A stretch of DNA of 20,675 bases from Desulfobacteraceae bacterium (GTDB lineage: Bacteria; Desulfobacterota; DSM-4660; Desulfatiglandales; Desulfatiglandaceae): the NCBI GenBank assembly GCA_030642205.1, contig DAOWOF010000010.1, positions 1 to 20,675 on the forward strand, read 5' to 3'. The translations under genes and the position numbers were made by a program. Under the pieces are notes generated by a model that was not told where the DNA came from, made no database searches, and saw only the letters and a list, made by a program, of their open reading frames with translations. Within the stretch, counting starts at the first letter, position 1. Each line of letters opens with the position of its first letter. This document shows, one piece after another, positions 14,712 through 20,675 of the stretch.

Positions 14712-14867
14712 ATAAACCTGAATACTGATGAGATTGATATATCTATTGATGATAAAGGGGATTGAGACTGGCATTAAACCTTCCCTTTCGTCCAATTTCG
14801 TCTTCCTCGAACCTAAGCGAAATTGAATCTTTTTCAAAGATCTCAATCTATAATCTCTGTTTATTTT
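14708..14867 (+). ncRNA. Candidate rod-like structured RNA ahead of rny (6S-like shape)
   Basis: Four complementary pairs nest in one long rod: ATAAAC/GTTTAT (14712-14717 with 14859-14864), GAGATT/AATCTC (14730-14735 with 14852-14857), GATTGAGA/TCTCAATC (14760-14767 with 14841-14848) and CAATTTCG/CGAAATTG (14793-14800 with 14818-14825), with a 17-base terminal loop and a large internal bubble. No ORF covers it. A bulged rod of about 150 nt next to zapA is what 6S RNA looks like in outline, but it could equally be the 5' leader of the rny mRNA. I recognise no sequence signature. Confidence 0.3.
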
Positions 14868-14896
14868 CAAGATCAAGCATAAGATTAGAGGGCAAA

Positions 14897-14920
14897 ATGG
14901 AGTCTATTTCCTTATTATGA
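14897..14920 (+). CDS. Seven-codon leader ORF overlapping the rny start
   Basis: The ATG at 14897 has AGAGGG (14887-14892) before it and encodes MESISLL; its TGA overlaps the ATG of rny (ATGA at 14917-14920). rny itself has no convincing ribosome-binding site just upstream, so initiation at rny may depend on ribosomes ending this leader. Translation of such a short ORF is inference from the spacing and overlap. Confidence 0.35.
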   Translation: MESISLL

Positions 14921-16479
14921 CAGTAATACAAATTATAAGTTTCCTTGTACTGGGCCTAATATTAGGACTTCCTTTGGGCTTCCTTTTGCGCAAAAAGAGT
15001 ATGGAAAACAGGTTTAAATCTATAGAAACTTACTCTAAGACAGTTTTGACCGATTCTCAGAAGGAGGCCAAAAATATAATAAAAGAAGCCAATTTACAGG
15101 CAAAAGATCTGCTATACCACATGAAACTGGACTTTGAAAAGGAAACCAAAGATCAAAAGGAACAGATAAAAAAACAGGAAAAGCGTTTATCTCTCAAAAA
15201 AGAACAAGAAGGTAAAAGGATTGAGTCTCTGGAAAAACGAGAACACAAGACAAGAGACAAAGAAAAAAAAATTGACCGAATGGAAAGTGATATATTCAAG
15301 AAAGAGGCTGAATATAAAAGACTTATAGCTGAACAAATCAATAAGACAGAGAAAATAGCTGGAATATCCCGTGAAGAGGCCAAACAGATCCTTATTAAAT
15401 CTATGGAGTTAGAGGCCAAGCATGATGCAGCGAAATTAATGCGCAAGATTGAAAATGAATCAAAATATGAGGCTGATCGCAAGGCCAAGAAAATTATTTC
15501 ATTGGCAGTAAAAAGGTATAGCGGAGATTATGTTGCCGAAAAGACGGTCTCAGTCGTTAATTTACCTAATGATGAGATGAAAGGCCGTATTATCGGGAGA
15601 GAGGGTAGGAATATACGGGCGATTGAAGCGGCCACAGGAATTGATCTTATTATTGATGATACTCCCGAAGCTGTTATATTATCAGGATTTAATCCAATCA
15701 GAAGGGAGATCGCCAAGATTGCTCTTGAAAAGTTAATTGAGGATGGCCGGATTCACCCCGCCAGGATTGAGGAGATTGTCGATAAAATATCTAAAGATCT
15801 TGAGGCTTCTATTATTGAGGTTGGGGAACAAACGGCCTTTGATGTCGGGGTACATGAATTACATCCTGAACTTATTAAATTACTTGGAAGATTAAAGTAT
15901 CGTTCCAGTTATGCTCAAAATGTGCTTTTACATTCAAGGGAAGTTGCCTTTATATGTGGAATAATGGCAGCCGAGCTTGGTATAAATGTTAAACAGGCAA
16001 AACGAGCAGGTTTGCTGCATGATATTGGGAAGGCTGTCGATCATGAAGTGGAAGGACCACATGCCGTTATTGGCGCTGATTTGGCTAGAAAATATGGTGA
16101 AGACGAGGAAGTGATTCATGCAATTCATGCACATCATGAAGATATTCCACCTGATTCTGTTTTAGCTGTCCTGGTTCAAGCTGCAGATACCCTTTCCGGA
16201 GCAAGGCCTGGTGCGCGTCAGGAGATGCTGGAATCATACGTAAAACGTTTGCAGGACCTGGAAGATATTGCCATGTCAACGCCTGGAGTAAACAAAACAT
16301 ACGCAATTCAAGCTGGACGTGAGATCAGGATAATGGTAGAAGGTAAGACCATTAGTGATGATCAGTCTTATATAATCTGCAAAGATATTGCCAAAAAAAT
16401 CGAAAAAGGTCTCTCTTACCCGGGGCAGATCAAGGTAACTGTTATTCGGGAAACAAGGGCAGTGGAATACGCAAAATAA
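14917..16479 (+). CDS. rny: Ribonuclease Y
   Basis: This 520-residue membrane-anchored endoribonuclease starts mRNA decay in bacteria that lack or supplement RNase E. The order is normal: an N-terminal membrane helix (about 4-25), a long charged coiled coil (about 30-180), a KH domain with GRIIGREG (223-230), and an HD domain with the metal-binding His368-Asp369 in LLHDIGKAVDHE, followed by the C-terminal RNase Y domain ending IKVTVIRETRAVEYAK. Its length matches the family. It stands between the structured zapA-rny interval and polA. The start lacks a good Shine-Dalgarno but overlaps a 7-codon leader ORF. Given the structured leader, feedback control of its own mRNA is an attractive but unproven idea. 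Confidence 0.95.
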   Translation: MTVIQIISFLVLGLILGLPLGFLLRKKSMENRFKSIETYSKTVLTDSQKEAKNIIKEANLQAKDLLYHMKLDFEKETKDQKEQIKKQEKRLSLKKEQEGKRIESLEKREHKTRDKEKKIDRMESDIFKKEAEYKRLIAEQINKTEKIAGISREEAKQILIKSMELEAKHDAAKLMRKIENESKYEADRKAKKIISLAVKRYSGDYVAEKTVSVVNLPNDEMKGRIIGREGRNIRAIEAATGIDLIIDDTPEAVILSGFNPIRREIAKIALEKLIEDGRIHPARIEEIVDKISKDLEASIIEVGEQTAFDVGVHELHPELIKLLGRLKYRSSYAQNVLLHSREVAFICGIMAAELGINVKQAKRAGLLHDIGKAVDHEVEGPHAVIGADLARKYGEDEEVIHAIHAHHEDIPPDSVLAVLVQAADTLSGARPGARQEMLESYVKRLQDLEDIAMSTPGVNKTYAIQAGREIRIMVEGKTISDDQSYIICKDIAKKIEKGLSYPGQIKVTVIRETRAVEYAK

Positions 16480-16645
16480 GATAGTAAATTTTTCATCGCG
16501 TATTTTCGTCCAATCTCTATATTAGGAGAATAATTATCTTCTGGAAATATTCGGATGTTCCTGATTGATTCTTTCCTAATGTTTTCATTCCTTTTCTTTA
16601 ACCCCATATTCAGTATCAGCTTTAGATGTATTTCGAGGAAGGACA

Positions 16646-16662
16646 GAGGCTCTGGGAGCCTC
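16646..16662 (+). other. Hairpin between rny and polA
   Basis: GAGGCT pairs with AGCCTC around CTGGG. The stem is GC-rich but followed by ATTCATGC, so it is not a classical intrinsic terminator. It may mark the 3' end of the rny mRNA. The rest of 16480-16718 has no recognised gene. Confidence 0.4.
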
Positions 16663-16677
16663 ATTCATGCATTTAAA

Positions 16678-16706
16678 TTGGCCAACCCTAAAAAACCTTA
16701 CATTAT
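16678..16706 (+). promoter_or_regulatory. Candidate polA promoter giving a near-leaderless mRNA
   Basis: TTGGCC (16678-16683), a 17-base spacer and CATTAT (16701-16706; overlapping TATAAA at 16704-16709) would start transcription near 16713, only about 6 bases before the polA ATG. No Shine-Dalgarno sequence is present before that ATG, which fits leaderless or near-leaderless translation. Confidence 0.3.
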
Positions 16707-16718
16707 AAATAAAACCAA

Positions 16719-19397
16719 ATGACCTCTGAAAAAACAGAAATCGTTTATCTCATAGATAGTAGTCAATATTTTTACCGCGCCTATTTTGCTATTAGAAATC
16801 TCACAAACTCTGAAGGGTTTCCGACTAATGCTATATATGGCTTCACCAAAATGATTCTAAAGCTGCTTTCTGATAAAAAACCTAAATATATATCTACTGT
16901 TTTTGATTCACCAGGCCCAAACTTTCGGCATGAAATTTTTTCTGAATATAAGGCTAACAGGCCTCCTATGCCGGATGACCTTTTAAAGCAGATTCCTATT
17001 ATCAAAGCGGTTCTAAAAGATATGGGGATCAAGGGAATAGAAAAGCAAGGGTATGAGGCTGATGATATTATTGGCACCTTGGCCAGGGTATTTCAGGAAA
17101 AAGGCTTAAGGGTCGTCATTGTTTCCAGCGATAAAGATTTTAGGCAACTGCTAAGTACCGAAATTATGATCCTGGACACAATGAAGAATAAGATGACCGA
17201 TTATGCCTCCTCACAGGCAGAATATGGTTTTGAGCCGGAAAAATTTATAGATGTAATGGGTCTTTCCGGTGACACTGTGGATAATATTCCAGGTGTGCCC
17301 GGCATTGGAGAAAAAACCGCTATAAAATTAATTAAAGAGTATGGTTCGTTTGAAGATGTATTTGAGCAGATTGAGACAATTAAAGGAAAAAAACTAAAGG
17401 AAAATCTATCTAATTTTCAGTCTCAGGCCTATTTAAGTAAAAAATTAGTAACAATCAATCGCTTTGTTCCAATGGAAATAGATCTTAAAGAATTTGAGCC
17501 TGGTTTGATGAATCGAAATGGCTTGGCAAGGATCTTTAGAGAATATGAGTTTACGGAACTCTGGCAACAGTTTGCTTTAAATGAAAAGGTTGAGACAGAC
17601 TATCAGATCTGCCTTACGCAGGATGCTTTACAGCTCATCATAGATAGAATTAAAAAAACCGGTTTTGTATCAATTGACACTGAAACTACAAGTAAAGATC
17701 CAATTCAGGCCCGCCTGGTAGGTATTTCCTTTGCCTGTTCCAATAATAAGGCATTTTATCTACCCATTGGGCATCAGGATGCATCGCATCAGCTTGAATG
17801 GCAGATAGCTTCTGATATGCTGCGGGATGTCCTTGAAGATGAAAAGATCAGAAAATTTGGACAAAATCTAAAGTATGATGCCGAGGTTTTAATAAATCAT
17901 GGCATTATACTAAGAGGTATCCATTTTGATACTATGATTGCTTCTTATATTATAAATCCAGGATTGAGACAGCATAATTTGGATCATTTGGCTCAGATTT
18001 ATTTAAATCACAAGATGATTAATTATCAGGATGTGGTTGGTAAAGGTAAAAAAGCTGTTTTATTTTCCGAGGTAGACTTGCCTCAAGCCACTGCTTATGC
18101 CTGTGAAGATGCTGATATTGCATTCCAGTTAAAGGAGATATTGGAGGAAAAACTTAAAGCAGATAAAAGCGAAGAACTTTTTTATGCCCTGGAGATGCCG
18201 CTCTTGCCTGTATTAATGGATATGGAAATGAATGGTATTAAAATTGATATCATGTTTTTCAAAGATTTATCTCAAGCCTACGCAAAAAAAATAAAGTCCC
18301 TGGAAAATGAAATTTATGAAGGGGCCGGCATAAAATTTAATATCAATTCTCCTAAACAGTTAGGCGAAATTATTTTTGACAGGCTTGGTCTTCCTGTTCA
18401 GAAGAGAACAAAAAAGAGTAAAAATTATTCAACAGATGTTAGTGTCTTGAAAAAACTTTCTGCCCTTAATTTTGATTTTCCTAAACTTATCTTGCAATAT
18501 AGAACCTTTGTGAAACTGAAATCTACTTATCTGGATGCAATGATTAACCTGGTTAATCCCAAAACAGGCAGGCTTCACACATCATTTAACCAAACTGTTG
18601 CAGCCACGGGACGGCTAAGCAGCAGTAATCCGAACCTCCAGAATATTCCTGTCAGGACATCAGCTGGCAGGGAGATTCGTAAAGGTTTTGTGGCAGATCA
18701 GGGACATGTTTTGGTGGCGGCTGATTATAGTCAGGTGGAACTTCGGGTTTTCGCACATTATTCTCAGGATGAAAATTTTATTAAGGCATTTAAACAAAAT
18801 GAGGACATTCATACGCGAACAGCAACTGAGATTTTATCCAGGGATGGCCAAACAGTCACCCCTGAAATGAGAAGAATAGCCAAGGCTATTAATTTTGGGA
18901 TTATTTATGGGATGGGGCCTTATAAATTGCGGGATGAGTTAAATATAGACCTTAGCGTCGCAAAGGATTATATTAAAAGCTATTATCAGAAGTATCATGG
19001 GGTTGCCAGATTTCGGGATGAAATGATTGAAATGGCGCGTAACCATGGTTATGTCACAACCCTTTTTAACAGGCGTCGGTATCTTTCTGATATTAACCAT
19101 AAAAATCAACGTTTGCGGGCTGAAGCGGAGCGTATGGCGGTTAATACTCCTATACAGGGGACAGCAGCTGATCTGATAAAAAAAGCCATGATTTCTATTC
19201 ATAACCGTATCATCAGCGAGGGATTAAAGACCAGGATGCTGCTCCAGGTTCATGATGAGCTTGTTTTTGAGGTTCCTGAGCATGAGGTAATAACCATTAT
19301 TCCTTTAATTAAAGAAGAGATGGAAGGTGTCCATGAATTGCTGGTGCCTTTAGAAGTAGATATTAAACAAGGCAAAAATTGGGATGAAGCCCATTAA
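16719..19397 (+). CDS. polA: DNA polymerase I
   Basis: This 892-residue repair and Okazaki-fragment polymerase has three domains. The 5'-3' exonuclease (about 1-290) shows YEADDIIGTLA, the SSDKDFRQLL acidic block and the GLSGDTVDNIPGVPGIG helix-hairpin-helix. The 3'-5' proofreading domain (about 300-490) looks active: Asp320 and Glu322 in DTE, QNLKYDAE, and a YACEDADIA exo III motif. The polymerase domain (about 510-892) has motif A with Asp669 in DYSQVELR, motif B with Arg718 and Lys722 in RRIAKAINFGIIYG, and motif C with His845-Asp846-Glu847. The length is usual for Proteobacteria. No ribosome-binding site precedes the ATG. A radical SAM gene follows after 41 bases. Confidence 0.97.
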   Translation: MTSEKTEIVYLIDSSQYFYRAYFAIRNLTNSEGFPTNAIYGFTKMILKLLSDKKPKYISTVFDSPGPNFRHEIFSEYKANRPPMPDDLLKQIPIIKAVLKDMGIKGIEKQGYEADDIIGTLARVFQEKGLRVVIVSSDKDFRQLLSTEIMILDTMKNKMTDYASSQAEYGFEPEKFIDVMGLSGDTVDNIPGVPGIGEKTAIKLIKEYGSFEDVFEQIETIKGKKLKENLSNFQSQAYLSKKLVTINRFVPMEIDLKEFEPGLMNRNGLARIFREYEFTELWQQFALNEKVETDYQICLTQDALQLIIDRIKKTGFVSIDTETTSKDPIQARLVGISFACSNNKAFYLPIGHQDASHQLEWQIASDMLRDVLEDEKIRKFGQNLKYDAEVLINHGIILRGIHFDTMIASYIINPGLRQHNLDHLAQIYLNHKMINYQDVVGKGKKAVLFSEVDLPQATAYACEDADIAFQLKEILEEKLKADKSEELFYALEMPLLPVLMDMEMNGIKIDIMFFKDLSQAYAKKIKSLENEIYEGAGIKFNINSPKQLGEIIFDRLGLPVQKRTKKSKNYSTDVSVLKKLSALNFDFPKLILQYRTFVKLKSTYLDAMINLVNPKTGRLHTSFNQTVAATGRLSSSNPNLQNIPVRTSAGREIRKGFVADQGHVLVAADYSQVELRVFAHYSQDENFIKAFKQNEDIHTRTATEILSRDGQTVTPEMRRIAKAINFGIIYGMGPYKLRDELNIDLSVAKDYIKSYYQKYHGVARFRDEMIEMARNHGYVTTLFNRRRYLSDINHKNQRLRAEAERMAVNTPIQGTAADLIKKAMISIHNRIISEGLKTRMLLQVHDELVFEVPEHEVITIIPLIKEEMEGVHELLVPLEVDIKQGKNWDEAH

Positions 19398-19438
19398 ATT
19401 AAACTGATTGGGAATTATCTTTTAAAGGAGCAATTTAT

Positions 19439-20380
19439 ATGCCTAATGTTTTTGGACCGGTACCATCCAGGCGATTGGGCCTTTCATTGGGAGTTGACCT
19501 CATCCCTTTTAAAACATGCTCCTATAATTGCCTTTATTGTCAAGTGGGAGAAACCTCATTCTTAAAGGTTAAACCTGAGGCACATGTATCTGAAAGGACG
19601 ATAGTTAACGAGATAAGCGAAAAACTCTTGACTTCAACTCCTGACGCAATAACTTTTGCAGGCTCAGGCGAGCCAACGCTTAATTCTGAGATTGGTAAAA
19701 TTATTACGTCTGTAAAAGAACTATCAGACATAAAAGTTGTTGTTTTGACAAATGGATCACTTTTTTGGCAAGAAGAAGTTCGAAGGCGTGTATTGATGGC
19801 AGATGTTATTATGCCAACCCTTGTCAGCGCCTTTGAAGATACCTTTAAATTAATACATAGACCCCATCCAAGCCTAAAATTGATCAACATTATAGAAGGC
19901 TTGCAAAAATTGAGAGGTGATTATCAGGGAAGTCTCGATTTAGAAGTAATTTTTTTGGAAGGTCTCAATGATTCTGAAAAGGAAATTATTGGACTAAAAA
20001 GGATTATAGATCAAATTGAGCCTGATAAAATTCAAATTAATACTGTGGTTAGGCCACCAACAGACTCTAAAGCCAAATCGATTTCCAATAAAAGACTGGC
20101 GGAAATCATGACCTATTTCGGAAAAAAGGCTGAAATTATAGCTACTTCCATTTTAATTGGTGAGGAAGGGAAAGGAAGTTTAGCAATCAATAATTTGCTT
20201 GAAATGGTGAGGAGAAGGCCCTTAAGGGCGGTTGATATAGCTGCCTCCTTGAATTTATCCTTAAAAGATGTTGATGGCCTTGTAAAAGCTTTGCTTATAA
20301 AAGGTTATTTGCGAAAACAAAAACATAGTAAAGAGGATTATTTCATAAGCAATGAAAAGGATATCCCAAGCTACAAATAA
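19439..20380 (+). CDS. Radical SAM protein, COG0731 type, with C-terminal winged-helix segment
   Basis: This 313-residue iron-sulfur enzyme has the cluster motif C27-x3-C31-x2-C34 (CSYNCLYC), preceded by FGPVPSRRLGLSLG, the opening typical of COG0731 proteins related to the wyosine synthase TYW1. The SAM-binding strand AGSGEPTL is at 74-81, and IHRPHPSL (about 140-147) is a further family block. The last 80 residues (about 233-305) look like a winged helix-turn-helix (RPLRAVDIAASLNLSLKDVDGLVKAL), an add-on seen in some bacterial members. Substrate is unknown to me; these bacterial proteins are often over-annotated as tRNA modification enzymes. AAAGGAG precedes the ATG. It overlaps the next gene by 29 bases, implying a linked function or at least joint expression. 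Confidence 0.85.
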   Translation: MPNVFGPVPSRRLGLSLGVDLIPFKTCSYNCLYCQVGETSFLKVKPEAHVSERTIVNEISEKLLTSTPDAITFAGSGEPTLNSEIGKIITSVKELSDIKVVVLTNGSLFWQEEVRRRVLMADVIMPTLVSAFEDTFKLIHRPHPSLKLINIIEGLQKLRGDYQGSLDLEVIFLEGLNDSEKEIIGLKRIIDQIEPDKIQINTVVRPPTDSKAKSISNKRLAEIMTYFGKKAEIIATSILIGEEGKGSLAINNLLEMVRRRPLRAVDIAASLNLSLKDVDGLVKALLIKGYLRKQKHSKEDYFISNEKDIPSYK

Positions 20381-20675
20381 GTTTAAACATGACTACGACC
20401 AATTATTTGTGGGCATTGATGCAGGATCTGTCAGCCTTAATTGTGTTGTGATTAATCAATCCAAAGAAATTATATTTGACCTGCCCTATGAGCGCCATAT
20501 GGGCAAGGTAACAGAGGCAGTCAGTACCCTGATAAAGCTTTTGTACAATAAATTTGGTGAGGATGTCATTAAGACTATAGCCTTTACTGGAAATCATGGA
20601 AAGAAATTCGCTGAGATCTTTGGAACTTTTTATGAATTTGAGACTATTTGCCAAGTGCTTGGATCTCTACATCTA
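20352..20675 (+). CDS. BadF/BadG/BcrA/BcrD-type ATPase (2-hydroxyacyl-CoA dehydratase activator-like), N-terminal part
   Basis: The frame opens at an ATG (20352) inside the end of the radical SAM gene and stays open to the window edge (108 codons, no stop). LFVGIDAGSVSLNCVVI is the ASKHA-fold phosphate-binding strand and loop of this family; YERHMGK and IAFTGNHGKKFAEIFG follow in the expected order. The well-known activators have VTGYGR or TGSG where this has TGNHG. Family members are [4Fe-4S] dimers that feed one electron to 2-hydroxyacyl-CoA dehydratase or benzoyl-CoA reductase using ATP; large fused versions also exist. The cluster cysteines would lie beyond the window. The ribosome-binding site is AGAGGA, about 13 bases off, so the exact start is uncertain. 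Confidence 0.8.
   Translation, partial: MKRISQATNKFKHDYDQLFVGIDAGSVSLNCVVINQSKEIIFDLPYERHMGKVTEAVSTLIKLLYNKFGEDVIKTIAFTGNHGKKFAEIFGTFYEFETICQVLGSLHL

Noticed and set aside
1..20675. CRISPR arrays, tRNA or rRNA genes, intact IS elements, prophage or defence genes
   Set aside because: No regularly spaced repeats, tRNA-like cloverleaf sequences, rRNA segments or recognisable defence domains were found on either strand; this was by eye, not by a search tool.

Overview
The window looks like chromosomal DNA of an AT-rich member of the Desulfobacterota (former Deltaproteobacteria), probably a Desulfobacterales-type anaerobe. Three things suggest this: a bactofilin gene directly ahead of an F1 ATP synthase operon that has both b' and b stalk subunits (the b subunit starting with a signal-peptide-like extension); a zapB-zapA pair ahead of rny and polA; and a BadF/HgdC-type activase at the right edge. 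This placement rests on gene order and protein style, because there is no rRNA or marker comparison in the window.

Region 1 (1-4400) is accessory and eroded. A DDE transposase remnant runs off the left edge on the minus strand. A gene-free stretch follows with a TTGACA promoter (578) and a strong intrinsic terminator (827-881), so either a small RNA or an attenuated leader may lie here. Next comes a short ORF resembling the tail of a magnesium-chelatase-type AAA+ protein. It is joined by an ATGA overlap to an ABC-2 exporter (ATPase plus permease). A tail-only remnant of a REP-associated transposase and a minus-strand SGNH-like gene with an apparently altered catalytic block follow.

Region 2 (4400-13560) is core metabolism on the plus strand: phosphoglucomutase (pgm), an AMMECR1-domain protein, bactofilin, then b'-b-delta-alpha-gamma-beta-epsilon of the ATP synthase with overlapping or closely spaced genes, closed by a 20-bp-stem terminator at 13508-13560. 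Subunits a and c are not in the window.

Region 3 (13560-20675) is cell division and nucleic-acid metabolism: zapB, zapA, a 650-bp gene-free interval rich in RNA-like secondary structure, rny (RNase Y) preceded by a 7-codon ATGA-coupled leader ORF, polA (all three domains, intact exonuclease and polymerase motifs, possibly translated from a near-leaderless mRNA), a COG0731-type radical SAM protein, and the start of a BadF-type activase that overlaps it.

I found no rRNA, tRNA, CRISPR array or intact insertion sequence. The most interesting unexplained parts are the structured zapA-rny interval, where many proteobacteria keep 6S RNA next to zapA, the 578-881 promoter-to-terminator segment, and the ATGA-linked short ORFs ahead of the ABC exporter.
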